A DNA stretch of 64,000 bases from Semisulcospira habei (GCA_036245525.1 BTPG01000005.1:184129653-184193652); one strand, 5' to 3'; numbered from the stretch's first letter, positions 18,512 through 29,622 are shown. The notes: a model not told the origin generated them from the letters alone. Numbers and translations are program-made.

Positions 18512-18838
18512 CTGAAACCACTTTGACTTCACTATGTGCCTTTGACTGTTCGGATCTGTGACGATGCGTTTACCGTTGTCGTGTTACCGCTTCTATGTGG
18601 GCTGGATGGACCTGGATTCAAACCACAGATGCACTCACAAAATACAGGCAAGCCATTTCTCAACTTGGCGGCTTACACGCTATTTATCCACTGGGCATGC
18701 GCAGTCTCTAAGGGACATAATCACCGGAGAGAGACAACCACTATACAGGAGTTGTCTCCCATAGACCAATATGCTTCATTATATGACAACCGCGACTTGA
18801 AAAACAGTCTGTGGCCGGATCACTTAGCTCCACGGAGA

Positions 18839-18975
18839 TGGGGGGGGGGGGGGGGTCTAAAACCTGACACAAAAGGTCTCCACGACGCTAGACTACGTCC
18901 AAACACCCCCGAAAAGGAACTTTATTATAGCATTTTAAGAAATTTGGGGTCGGGGGGGGGGGGAGGGGGGGATGG
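18839..18975. repeat. G-run region
   Basis: Two clusters of long G runs (18839-18855 and 18951-18977) on the plus strand. They could form G-quadruplexes, or could reflect slippage or assembly length error. Confidence 0.6.
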
Positions 18976-19089
18976 GGGTCCATAAACCCCAATGACCCCC
19001 CTCCCGATCCACCCCTGCCACTGGCAGTGAAAAGGGGTTAACACTTCTAACGCTTGTGGTCGCCGACTGTGCTATGAAATCTCCGTTAA

Positions 19090-19260
19090 CCCCTTCCTTA
19101 CCACTGTACGCTTACTGTAGTTTCTGAAATCTGGCGTTCACGCCACGACCAACGGCCGCAACCGTTCTGGGAACGTGGATACAAATTGGTCGCGGGGGCT
19201 CGTGAGGATCTACGTCTCTTGCAGCTGAATTGTGCTCAGCATTCCTCGGCACTCAAGGGG
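19090..19260. mobile_element. TTAA-flanked MITE carrying half of family C
   Basis: TTAA at 19086-19089 and 19261-19264 brackets CCCCTTCCTTACCACTG and CACTCAAGGGG. Inside is the right half of palindrome C (GCGGGGGCTCGTGAGGATCT). This ties family C to the same TTAA-target class as MITE A. Confidence 0.75.
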
Positions 19261-19416
19261 TTAATTCGAAGCCGAAGGACCCTACCCCTTCAGGAAACAC
19301 GGATGCAAAGTGGGGCCAAGCGAGAAATGCCGGTCCTCCGTGATCGCGATGGTTCATTAGGCTCTGTGTCCCCTTGCGATGTGGTGTCCACTTTTTCTCG
19401 ACGACGAAAGGTTTGA

Positions 19417-19988
19417 CTCATTGTACCCCGAGACCGAAATCCTCCTTATGAGTCCGAAATAGGTCAGGCGGTTAAGCGTCGGAGCAAGAGAGCGAAGGGA
19501 ATCGCCGGGTCGTGGGTTCGAGTCCCCGTTCCGGGCCCGGTAGCTGGACTCGCAATCCAGGGAAGAAAAAGACGGGTTTGTTCCATGGATAGCATGTCCG
19601 TTGAAAGGTCCTGGTAAATCATCGTGGCATAGCGTTTCAGTGCGCCTGAATTGATCAGTCTTCAGGTCGTACTCCATAGGCAATAGATTTCTCTGTTCCC
19701 CCCCCCCCCCCCCCCCCCCCATAAACCCGCTCCGTCAGGGCCGTCCATTATCACTTCGGTGCCGTGGACGTTAAACCCCGAACTAAAACAAAAACTGACA
19801 TCCTCAAATTTTGAAGTTGCCCGCTGAAGGACTGTGTTAACAATTCTAGAGACAGGTCGCGCGTGATAGTCTAAGGGTGGTGCCAGAATAGCTTGGCGCC
19901 TACGGGCGCAAAGCTATTCTGGCACCACCCTTGAACTGTCATGCTCGTTCCGGCCACGTCTTGCTGGGGGGTGTCGGGGCTGTATGAG
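19417..19988. mobile_element. MITE A2 split by SINE2
   Basis: Left end CTCATTGTACCCCG after TTGA (19413-19416), right end GGGGCTGTATGAG before TTAA (19989-19992). The hairpin core at about 19864-19940 is intact. SINE2 (19450-19785) interrupts the left part; ACATCCTC/AAATCCTC at its edges is the likely target duplication. Confidence 0.75.
19450..19785 (+). mobile_element. SINE2 copy, nested
   Basis: tRNA-like head with A box TAGGTCAGGCGGTTAAG and B box GGTTCGAGTCC; the body matches 9538-9840 and includes a C run at about 19698-19720. Confidence 0.85.
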
Positions 19989-20096
19989 TTAAAACGTGCC
20001 ATTCTGATGAAGCCGACGCTGACAGACCTTAGCAGAGTTTAGAATGCAATGCAATAGCAATATAACATAACGGAATACAAAGAATATTCGATTAGT

Positions 20097-20419
20097 TCGG
20101 GGTTTAACGTCCACGGCACCGACGTGATAATGGACGGCCCTGACGGGCGGGTTATGGGGTACAGGGAAATCTATTGCCTATGGAATACGACCTGAACACT
20201 GATCAACTCAGGCGCACTCCAACTGTGCCACGTTGATTTACCAGGACCTTTCAACGGACATGCTATGGAACAAGCCCGTCTTTCCCCCCCCCCCACCCCC
20301 CCCCCCCTGGATTGCGAGTCCAGTTACCGGGGCCGGGACGGGGATTCGAACCCACGACCCGGCGATTCCCTTCGCTCTCCTGCTCCGACGCTTAACCGCC
20401 TGAGCTATTTCGGACTCGC
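20097..20419 (-). mobile_element. SINE2 copy
   Basis: On the minus strand it runs GAGTCCGAAATAGCTCAGGC to GGACGTTAAACCCCGAAC. ACAAAGAAT on both sides (about 20078 and 20422) is the likely target duplication. Confidence 0.85.
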
Positions 20420-20733
20420 AAGACAAAGAATGTAAGTGAAGAAACGTATTAATGGGTAGACCAGCGAAAGCCGATGAGGTCGTCATTGTGCATGACTTCT
20501 ATTTGTGGGTGCGGGTGTGGCTGGCCAAGCCAGTCCTGGAGCCACACCTGCGAGGGCAATGGGGGCACTAGGGAGGAGGCGACGCTGTCTTTCTGCGAGC
20601 TCTGGCACTGGTGATCTTTTCGAAACGTATTCGAATAGAAAAGAAAAAAAAACAACAAGTAAACTGATCTTAGCTACCATGACTGTATTAACCTCGTCAC
20701 TGTCGAGAAAAAAACACACACACGATCCAACTG

Positions 20734-20797
20734 CAAGAGACATAGATCCTCGTGAGCCCCCGCGACTGCGGGGGCTCATGAGGATCTATGTCTCTTG
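20734..20797. mobile_element. Palindrome family C copy
   Basis: CAAGAGACATAGATCCTCGT and its mirror around CGCGACTGCG. The flanks (GATCCAACTG on the left, CGATTTGTATCCATG on the right) recur at the 28987 copy, so the palindrome is the core of a longer element. Confidence 0.85.
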
Positions 20798-20904
20798 TTC
20801 AGACCGATTTGTATCCATGTTCCTCGGACGGCTGTGATTCTTGGTCGCTAAATGAGCACAGATTTCAGAAACAAAACATACGTCCGGCGACAGGGATGGG
20901 GTTA

Positions 20905-21766
20905 AGAGAACACATTAGTGACTGCGAGTTAAGAGAAGACATTAGTGACTGCGGGTTAAGAGAACACATTAGTGACTGCGAGTTAAGAGAAGACATTAGT
21001 GACTGCGAGTTAAGAGAAGACATTAGTGACTGCGGGTTAAGAGAAGACATTAGTGACTGCGAGTTAAGAGAAGACATTAGTGACTGCGAGTTAAGAGAAG
21101 ACATTAGTGACTGCGAGTTAAGAGAACACATTAGTGACTGCGAGTTAAGAGAAGACATTAGTGACTGCGAGTTAAGAGAACACATTAGTGACTGCGAGTT
21201 AAGAGAAGACATTAGTGACTGCGAGTTAAGAGAAGACATTAGTGACTGCGAGTTAAGAGAACACATTAGTGACTGCGAGTTAAGAGAACGCATTAGTGAC
21301 TGCGAGTTAAGATAACGCATTAGTGACTGCGAGTTAAGAGAACGCATTAGTGACTACGAGTTAAGAGAACACATTAGTGACTGCGAGTTAAGAGAAGACA
21401 TTAGTGACTGCGAGTTAAGAGAACGCATTAGTGACTGCGAGTTAAGAGAATGCATTAGTGACTGCGAGTTAAGAGAACGCATTAGTGACTGCGAGTTAAG
21501 AGAACGCATTAGTGACTGCGAGTTAAGAGAACGCATTAGTGACTGCGAGTTAAGAGAACGCATTAGTGACTGCGAGTTAAGAGAACGCATTAGTGACTGC
21601 GAGTTAAGAGAACGCATTAGTGACTGCGAGTTAAGAGAACGCATTAGTGACTGCGAGTTAAGAGAACGCATTAGTGACTGCGAGTTAAGAGAACGCATTA
21701 GTGACTGCGAGTTAAGAGAACGCTTTAGTGACTGCGAGTTAAGAGAACACATTAGTGACTGCGAGT
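20905..21766. repeat. 27-bp minisatellite, about 32 copies
   Basis: The unit is ATTAGTGACTGCGAGTTAAG plus AGAACGC. The trinucleotide before ATT varies as GAC, CAC or CGC; GAC/CAC variants fill the left half and CGC variants the right half. Because 27 is divisible by three the array is open in several frames on both strands. Confidence 0.95.
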
Positions 21767-21839
21767 CTGTTTAAATACAGACCCAGTACAGACTACACAA
21801 ACATTGTGCAAAGTCATTTGTAAACACGTTCCAGTAATA

Positions 21840-21914
21840 ATGATGATGTTGATAATAATAATAATAAATAATAATAATAAATAATAACAATAATAAATTA
21901 ATATTCATATCGTA

Positions 21915-22012
<98 letters not shown>

Positions 22013-22018
22013 TTATTT
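21840..22018. repeat. (ATA/AAT)n A/T-rich microsatellite
   Basis: AAT units with occasional interruptions. Confidence 0.9.
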
Positions 22019-22435
22019 TACAAATAGTGTACCTTCTATAATGAAAATCCGACCAAAAAAGAACAGGTCGTTTTCAGGCTACCAGACAAATCTGGTCACT
22101 GCGCCTTCTCCTGACTAAATCACTGGAAAGTGCAATCAGGCGTATTATATATAATAGGCTGTCCTTCGCTCCAGCTGCCTACAAATCGAGGACCTTTCAC
22201 AATAGGGAAGCCAGCCCTTTTCTTCCTAATCCACTTACGAAAACAAAACTGACAATGCCGATCAGCTGTAAGCGACAGTCGAACGCAGGACAGGTCTATT
22301 CAACTGAACAACACCTCCTCCTCCACCCCGACCCCTCCTCCTACAGGAATCACAGATGTAAATGTGTCTTACAAAAGCTAGCAAGAGGGAAAGATTTACA
22401 TGGGCATCCGATGGTGTGTAACTATGTGCTGGTCT

Positions 22436-22490
22436 GTGATTTTGGACCTTACGGCCTTCGGCCGTAAGATCCAAAGTCACAGACCAGCAC
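22436..22490. mobile_element. Palindrome family B copy
   Basis: GTGCTGGTCTGTGATTTTGG to its mirror CACAGACCAGCAC, with a CTTCG loop. Confidence 0.85.
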
Positions 22491-22559
22491 ACATACATGA
22501 ATATAATTAAACCGACCTGCTCCAGGGCGGGCTTTGGCCGCTGAAATTCGCCGAGGCAA

Positions 22560-23057
22560 CGGGTTATGAGGCCACGGAACACACCGAGGGCCGTTTCCGT
22601 ACTGTCCAGTCTCTTAGCCTTAGTCAGTCGCAGTCATCCCCTAATATTCCAATCCCCTTAAAAAAAAAATAAATAAATAAAAAAATAAAAATAAAAAACA
22701 CTACCGCCCGCCAGCTGCACATTTGCCATGCACAAAATACCAACAAAAACAGCACACTGTCTCATTTCTTGGCTATGAACCTGATTCCTTACCAACCCCA
22801 CACCCAAAGCACAGCTGAAATCAGCGTGCCCCTCAAATCACTACGTCAACGGCAACTCAAGGTAGGCCCACAATTGTCCACTGGATAAGCTCAGGATGGT
22901 AACAATCAAAGCACCAAACATGTCTCTTCTCGTCTAACCAGAAATTTCCAGCAAATTCCAACATTCAGCCCTACTACAAATTTTCAAATAAGGCAACAAT
23001 TATTTTTAAAAACACCGGTCCTCTGGCTGCCTGAAATGCCCAATCTGAATATGTAAC
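22560..23057. repeat. Repeat family K, arm 1 of an inverted pair
   Basis: Reverse-complement match to about 26696-27146: GCCGTTTCCGTACTGTCCAG, CACTACCGCCCGCCAGCTGC, AAATTTCCAGCAAATTCCAA and TGTAACATGACCA all recur. It includes an A-rich tract at 22660-22700 that the partner lacks. Confidence 0.8.
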
Positions 23058-23091
23058 ATGACCATCAATGTTGTCTGGCCTCAGCTAAGCC

Positions 23092-23478
23092 CCCCCCCAC
23101 CCGGGTGTGCCCTGGGGGACGTGGGTGGGGTTAACTACTTTTTAGTTCCCAGGGTCACCCTGGTCAGCCCCACAGGGCGGGTTTCTATTCTGGGGCATGT
23201 GTTTCTGTCTACCCTTGGTCCATTCACCTGTATTTGCCTTTTTTAAACTCTCCCTACTGTCTGCGCTGTCTGTAGCTCTTGATATTGGATGTATGTTGCT
23301 AAATGGTCTTGGCTTTATTTAGGCCCCATGTCGTAGGTTTATTTAACGTATTGGAACGGTTGGTGACGTAATTCAATATTTTGTTTAGTTGTTTCTTTTT
23401 CCACAAGCAGTGCAGGCACGTCCTGAGAGAGTATTGTTGCTGTCGGGACGTTAAGCAATGTACAATCAATCAATCAAT
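23092..23478 (+). mobile_element. SINE3 copy with 12-bp target duplication
   Basis: CTCAGCTAAGCC (23080-23091) and CTCAGTTAAGCC (23479-23490) flank it. It runs from the G/C-rich head through TAGTTCCCAGGGTCACCCTG to the (CAAT)n tail, so this copy is in sense orientation. Confidence 0.9.
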
Positions 23479-23702
23479 CTCAGTTAAGCCTTTTCTGCCC
23501 TTCTTTTGACAATCCATGTGGGCAGGCGTGCCTGAGGTGCCAGAGGTTTCCCACTACATTTTGAGCGTAGCGGGCGGAACTCTCCAGCGTACGAATGCGA
23601 AGAAGATCAGAAATGTCTTTCATATTACGACATTCAAACTTCATAAGCTTCAGACAGCGCTTTCAGTCAAACATTTATAACTTTTATTGTAAGATATACT
23701 AT

Positions 23703-24104
23703 GGGGCGGTCCTTGGCGCAGTGGTTAAGGCGCCTGCCACCAATGCTAAAGGTGCGAGGTTCGATACCGGGTTTCGGCGTTGGATTTTTCTCCTCTAGTA
23801 AGTGTCACCGTTAATTCGGGCGGACCGTCGGGGGTTCTTTCTCCGGGTACTTCGGTTCTTCCACCCCCTCCACTTTGGTACCGGTTTCAGGCCACTTTAT
23901 AATTTCAAATACAAGCGATCAAAAATTTCCGAAACCTCAGTAGCTGAGCTGACCCTTCGCACCACGTGAATGTCCTGTGTCTGTCTTGCACTGTGTTTGT
24001 CTTCAGAGTGAATGCGTGTGTGTCACGTGAGCGTGCGTGTTGGGTTCAGTTCGCGGCTCTTTGAGCCCATTCGCAGCGGGTAAAAAGCGCCTATATAATA
24101 ACCG

Positions 24105-24154
<50 letters not shown>
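23703..24154 (+). mobile_element. SINE1, full copy in sense orientation
   Basis: GGGGCGGTCCTTGGCGCAGT (A box region), GGTTCGATACC (B box), a conserved body and GCGCCTATATAATAACCGG followed by an (ATT)n tail of about 45 bases. Confidence 0.92.
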
Positions 24155-24156
<2 letters not shown>

Positions 24157-24325
24157 GACACTCAAGTTATAAAGGAGGTGTCTGGTGTAGGTCGCTTTAA
24201 CGTTTCGATGGCTGACAATCACAACAGCCTGCGACATTGACTTACCGACTTACGAAGGTCTGTGCCTCTAGTCAGTCTCATAGATGGAAATAGTCGTCGA
24301 TGAAGTGCATGATTTATTTTTGTCT

Positions 24326-24369
24326 GTGTGCTGGTCTGTGATTTTGGACCTTACGGCTTTCAGCACACA
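24326..24369. mobile_element. Palindrome family B, half copy
   Basis: The left arm and centre are present (GTGTGCTGGTCTGTGATTTT), then a direct jump to CAGCACACAT; most of the right arm is deleted. Confidence 0.7.
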
Positions 24370-24624
24370 TGTCTGCCGCCATTGCAAAGACTTTTCACTC
24401 CATTGGGTTGTGTCCGAAGCCGACTAAATTGCCCCCTACTGGCGGGTGCCGGTTATTGGCCACGACAGAGAGAGAGAGAATGAGAAAGAGTAAGTCTGAA
24501 AGTAGGACTATGAGAAAGCATCGTAAAACGCACCTTAATACAAATGTACCATGAGGCCACATCAGCAGATAGGCTTGACGGGGGAAAATGCCAATAATTT
24601 GTTGATCCTCTATCATATTTTTTT

Positions 24625-24688
24625 CCGCCGTGAGATGGCCTTAGTTGTCTGCTCGGCTTTAAACCCAAATAACTAACTAACTATCATT
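24625..24688 (+). mobile_element. SINE 3' tail fragment (GGCGTTAAACCC type)
   Basis: CCGCCGTGAGATGGCCTTAG and GTCTGCTCGGCTTTAAACCC, then (AACT)n. The same tail, 5'-truncated, is inserted in the RTE element at 32343-32398. Confidence 0.65.
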
Positions 24689-25189
24689 TTTGTTTTTAAA
24701 TTCCAAAATAAGCCTTGACAACCATCTACTCTAAATGTGCCTCATTCCAGAGGCAGTGGGATATGACGTAACCACCAAAATGGCTGCTTTGTGATGTCCA
24801 TGCGATTGGTTCAGATTCAGAAAAAAAATTTACTTGAATAAACTATGAATTATAAAACAGTTTTTAGACGATAAACCTGTTTTACAGGCCTGTTTAGTTC
24901 AAGACCTAATCAAGAACGTATACCAAACTAATTACATTATTATGTGAATTACGTCACTCTTGGCCTGATGGGTGAAGGTTGTTTTTTTGTGTTTTTTTTT
25001 AGTTATATAAGAACCAGTATCAGCCGCTACAGATTTTGCAGGGCTCTAAACCAATTGAGCTGTGCGTCAGTAACTCTGAGTAATTTACTCTTTCACCCAC
25101 ACTTTGGGTTCTTAGTGCGCCGGCACTGAGAGATAGAATTTCTATCACAAAACACAAAACACCGACATACATATTGCCGACTAGGCCTC

Positions 25190-25792
25190 TGATTTTCACC
25201 ACAAATGTTTCGCTTGCATTGCGTCATTGTATACTTATTTCTTTGGCAACGGCCCCGGTCGGATTTTCACCACAAACGTTTCGCTTGCGTTGCGTCATTG
25301 TATATTTATTTCTTTGGCAATTGTTCGCTGGTCTGATTTTCACCACAAATGTTTCGCTTGCGTTGCGTCATTGTATACTTATTTCTTTGGCAACGGTTCG
25401 CCGGTCTGATTTTCACCACAAATGTTTCACTTGCGTTGCGTCATTGTATACTTATATCTTTGGCAACGGTTCGCCGGTCTGATTTTCACCACAAACGTTT
25501 AGCTTGCTTTGAGTCATTGTATACTTATTTCTTTGGCAACTGTTCGCTGGTCTGATTTTCACCACAAATGTTTCGCTTGCGTTGCGTGATTGTATACTTA
25601 TATCTTTGGCAACGGTTCGCCGGTCTGATTTTCACCACAAACGTTTAGCTTGCTTTGAGTCATTGTATACTTATTTCTTTGGCAACTGTTCGCTGGTCTG
25701 ATTTTCACCACAAATGTTTCGCTTGCGTTGCGTCATTGTATACTTATTTCTTTGGCAACGGTTCGCCGGTCTGATTTTCACGACAATATTTC
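25190..25792. repeat. 73-bp tandem repeat, about 8 copies
   Basis: The unit runs from GATTTTCACCACAAATGTTT through CTTGCGTTGCGTCATTGTAT to CGGTTCGCCGGTCT. Variants (ACGTTTAGC, CAACTGTTCGCTGG) recur in an alternating order. Period 73 is not divisible by three, so the open frames here are not meaningful. Confidence 0.95.
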
Positions 25793-25879
25793 CCGCTTTA
25801 CGTCGCGTGAAAGACGGGACAACCTATCCGCCGGTCGATCTATTTCTTGCGCTAACACACAGGAAGCATAAAGCCCTCA

Positions 25880-25948
25880 GGCCGATGCGGTCTGCCGCAG
25901 TGGGTCCGCGCACAGCTGTGCGCGGGCCCTCCGCGGCAGACATCGGCC
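25880..25948. mobile_element. G/C-rich palindrome F
   Basis: GGCCGATGCGGTCTGCCGC and CCGCGCACAG meet their mirror CTGTGCGCGG and GCGGCAGACATCGGCC with small indels. This is a single copy in the window. Confidence 0.7.
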
Positions 25949-26041
25949 CGAAAGACTGTCTTGGGCTGTTATTGGGAATACAGACACTTTTTTCCCCGAG
26001 ACGGTCCAACTTGATCTCATAATCTCTACAATCAATAATGT

Positions 26042-26108
26042 GTGTGCTGGCCTGTGATATTGGTCCTTGCGGCCTGAGGCCGCAATGACCAAGCTCACAG
26101 ACCAGCAC
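26042..26108. mobile_element. Palindrome family B copy
   Basis: GTGTGCTGGCCTGTGATATT to its mirror ending CACAGACCAGCACGA; the centre GGCCTGAGGCC differs from other copies. Confidence 0.8.
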
Positions 26109-26466
26109 GAATATTTTCCGAAGAGCTGCGTCAAGGTCAGCGGAAAAATCCCATTATTCGAAAGTCCGCTGATCTTTGAAGCTGATAATTTGGTTTGTAC
26201 TGTTCATATGTCATTTTGTTGTTGTTTTGGAGGCGGGGGGAGGGGGCCATTCAGTCAACAGCTATGCTACGTTGGCCTAACCCTGATTGCGATCAGACAC
26301 ATTTGGCCATTGTGTCTGTTGAAAACAATAACAGCATCATACATAACATTTTCTATTAACACATTATAGCAGGAGAAGAATTTTTTTTTTTTTTTTTTTT
26401 TGGGGGGGGGAGGGAGTGGGAGACAGACGGACAGAAACGAGGAAGGAGGGGCACTCCATCGTCATG

Positions 26467-26535
26467 TGTCTGCTGGTCTTTAATTTTGGACCTTACGACT
26501 TTCAGCCGTAAGGTCCAAAATCACCGGCCAGCAAA
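26467..26535. mobile_element. Palindrome family B copy
   Basis: TGCTGGTCTTTAATTTTGGA to its mirror ending GGCCAGCA, centre ACGACTTTCAGCCGT. A T run (26371-26400) and G run precede it. Confidence 0.8.
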
Positions 26536-26695
26536 CACCTTACAGCTCATTGATCTTTAGCCACTGATCGTGTCGTCTCGAATCCATAAGACTGCGTCAT
26601 CCAATCTCGTAACAACGCCACTCCTCTAGCCTTAACAGTCGTTAGACACACCAGGCTATTATTTTGTGTCCTCGACTGAGACGTTCTGACAGTTA

Positions 26696-27146
26696 CTGGT
26701 CATGTTACATATTCAAATTGGGCAGTTCAGGCAGTGCAAGGACCGGTGTTTTTTAAAATAATTGTTGCCTTATTTAAAAATTTGTAGTAGGGCTGAATGT
26801 TGGAATTTGCTGGAAATTTCTGGTTAGACGAAAAGACACATGTGTGGTGCTTTGATTCATTCCATCCTGAGCTTATCCAGTGGACAATTGTGGGCCTATG
26901 CTGAGTTGCCATTGACTTAGTGATTTGAGGGGCACGCTGATTTCAGCTGTGCTTGGGTGTGTGGTTGGTAAGAAATCAGGTTCATAACCAAGAAATGAGA
27001 CAGTCAATGTGCTGTTTTTGTTGGTATTTTGTGCATGGCAAATGTGCAGCTGGTGGGCGGTAGTGTTATTTAGGAGATTGAAAAATTAGGAGATGACTGG
27101 GACTGACTATGGCTAAGAGACTGGACAGTACGGAAACGGCACTGTG
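26696..27146. repeat. Repeat family K, arm 2 of an inverted pair
   Basis: Reverse complement of 22560-23057, starting TGGTCATGTTACATATTC. The two arms enclose about 3.6 kb. Confidence 0.8.
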
Positions 27147-27288
27147 TTCTTTGGCCTGCTTCTGATCAGCCGGTTGATCTTGTTTACTCTGTTACATCTA
27201 CACTCTAATGCACTTACGTCAGTCACAACTTTGGTTCAGTCTAGACGTCTTGACTGTGTTTACACATATTTCAAATTGGAGAAAAGAT

Positions 27289-27420
27289 GTGTGTGGGGGG
27301 GGGGGGGGAGGGGAGGCCGGAAAGGAAGTGTATGGGGGAGGAGGGGTGGGGGTGGGGTGTGCATGACCGGAGGTGAGGTGTTCGGGAAGCTGGGGGTCGA
27401 GGAGGAGGGGGGGGGGGGAG
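27289..27420. repeat. G-rich tract
   Basis: Dense G runs on the plus strand (27294-27308, 27323-27359 and 27400-27418), a strong quadruplex candidate. Confidence 0.7.
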
Positions 27421-27767
27421 ACAGGATCACTTCAATGAAATGTTCAAATATATTCCACTACACAGTTTAGCTCTCGCACGATGGCAATACGTGCCTTTTG
27501 AAAAACACAATCACCACGAGGCAAAGATGCTCATGCGCTCCCGCAGCCAGCGGGGTCTCACAAGGCTATCTGTCTCTTGAAGGTGTTAACAAATTCGCTG
27601 TTGGAGTGATAATAAACAGCAAGACTTTTAGAGACGACTGCCACCCAACAACTGCCAGTGTCTTCACGCAATCATGGGGAACGTGATATGAATCAAACGA
27701 GGCGTGAAATAGCCGCCGCACATAACTGTATGACATAATGATAACGCTGGCGCTGTTACCTCATCCG

Positions 27768-28356
27768 CAATAGCCAAAGCAATACACTCTCCAATAGCCA
27801 AAGCAATACACTCCGCAATGGCCAAAGCAATACACTCCGCAATAGCCAAAGCAATACACTCCCGCAATAGCCAAAGCAATACACTCCGCAATAGCCAAAG
27901 CAATACACTCCCGCAATAGCCAAAGCAATACATTCCCGCAATAGCCAAAGCAATACACTCCCACAATAGCCAAAGCAATACACTCCGCAATAGCGAAGGC
28001 AATACACTCCGCAATAGCCAAAGCAATACACTCCGCAATAGCCAAAGCAATACACTCCCGCAATAGCCAAAGCCAAAACACTCCTCAATAGCCAAAGCAA
28101 TACACTCCCGCAATAGCCAAAACAATACACTCCCGCAATAGCCAAAGCAATACACTCCGCAATAGCCAAAACAATACACTCCCGCAATAGCCAAAGCAAT
28201 ACACTCCGCAAAAGCCAAAACAATACACTACGCAATAGCCAAAACAATACACTCCCGCAATAGCCAAAGCAATACACTCCGCAATAGCCAAAACAATTCA
28301 ATCCGCAATAGCCAAAGCAATACACTCCGCAATAGCCAAAGCAATACACTCCGCAA
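27768..28356. repeat. 24/25-bp minisatellite, about 24 copies
   Basis: The unit is CCGCAATAGCCAAAGCAATA plus CACT, with an extra C in about a third of copies (25 bp). Minus-strand open frames (CFGYCGVY and ALAIAECI periodicities) follow from the unit. Confidence 0.95.
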
Positions 28357-28536
28357 ACAAATATGTTTGTATTCAGCAGCTGTCAATGGCAAATTTCGAA
28401 AAATGGCATGTGGACCGAAGCATTTACCACTGTCAAAATAATACTCAGTAAGCTTATGTACTCGGCCCGACGTCGGCCCGAGAACCTATTGCGCACTCAT
28501 TGTTCATTGTTGTCTCGGGGAAAAAATAGCCTGCGT

Positions 28537-28680
28537 TTGCAGTACAAAAGCCCCCCTCGAAAAATTTGGAAACATCAGCGGCATGAATATTCTCCTGTGT
28601 TTGCAGTACAAAAGCCCCCTCGAAAAATTTGGAAATATCAGTGGCATGAACATTCTCCTGTGTTTGCAGTACTGAAACCC
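28537..28680. repeat. 63-bp tandem duplication, about 2.3 copies
   Basis: TTTGCAGTACAAAAGCCCC, TCGAAAAATTTGGAAA and ATTCTCCTGTG repeat with a few changes. Confidence 0.85.
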
Positions 28681-28986
28681 GCCTCGCAATTCGAAATGAA
28701 CTGCGAAGTACACTCGTCACTCCGCTTTATGAATTGTATTCTTAAAGTTGCAGTGCGATGCTATCTTACTTGTGTCGACTACCTTTTAATTGCTGGAAAT
28801 TCGTGAGTTGACCCTTCTGCCCGCAGTCGCCGGTGCCGTTAGTAGTACGGGTGGCAGCATGCACAAGAAGGTTAAAATGGTGTTGGACTCGCAGTTTCTA
28901 TAGACTTCCACCATTCAATAGCAGTCAACCCAGATCTGACACCTAAATTCTTTCCCTCCCCAGGAAAAACAAACCCGATCCAACTG

Positions 28987-29050
28987 CAAGAGACATAGAT
29001 CTTCATGAGCCCCCGCAGTTGCGGGGGCTCATGAAGATCTATGTCTCTTG
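28987..29050. mobile_element. Palindrome family C copy
   Basis: CAAGAGACATAGATCTTCAT and its mirror around CGCAGTTGCG; flanks shared with the 20734 copy. Confidence 0.88.
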
Positions 29051-29082
29051 CTGAGACCACTTTGTATCCGTGCCACTTGGAC

Positions 29083-29456
29083 GGTTAAAGTACCATTACG
29101 CCGCGTAAATCTGAAGACACATTTCAGCACCGTTTGTGTTCCTTCTGCCTTATCGACACACCTAATGAACTTTAACGGCAGTTTAAACATGCAGCAAACA
29201 CACACGCGTAATCGCACTTATTTATTCTGCAAAACCGTTAGCGTGTCAATCTATTTTTTAGCTGTTTCTCGTACTGATACAGTTGTAATAATAGAACGGA
29301 GTGCAGTCGTTGTCAGGTTACTTGATATTAAGACGACGTGTGCTAAACTGGATTCTCCTGTGTCTAAATGGACCATAACTAGGCCTGTGTGTAGCGTTTC
29401 GTAACCATCTGTTACAAACGTGTATTATTTGAACAGTCACGGCGGTAGTGGGCCTT
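29083..29456. repeat. Repeat family G, copy 2
   Basis: Matches 12877-13245 over its whole length; family H is not attached here. Confidence 0.8.
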
Positions 29457-29558
29457 TAAGGCTCTTCGGCTTTGAATTAGCAAATATTTCAGAAATCACA
29501 ATCTGCGTGCACTAGCAGTAAAGGGGATGCATTCATAGCAGCAAACGCCACGAATCTG

Positions 29559-29622
29559 CAACGAACATAGATCATCATGAGCCCCCGCAGATGCGGGGGC
29601 TCATGAAGATCTATGCCCCTTG
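29559..29622. mobile_element. Palindrome family C copy
   Basis: CAACGAACATAGATCATCAT and its mirror around CGCAGATGCG; arms somewhat worn. Confidence 0.8.

Noticed and set aside
18536..18985. 149-codon plus-strand frame
   Set aside because: Runs into poly-G and has no domain or exon borders; low-complexity by-product.
20788..21752. Repetitive proteins on both strands of the 27-bp array
   Set aside because: A unit divisible by three with no stop gives such frames; they exist on both strands at the same place.
27664..28349. Minus-strand CFGYCG / ALAIAECI repeat proteins
   Set aside because: Product of the 24-bp minisatellite; three frames are open at once and the 25-base units shift the frame.
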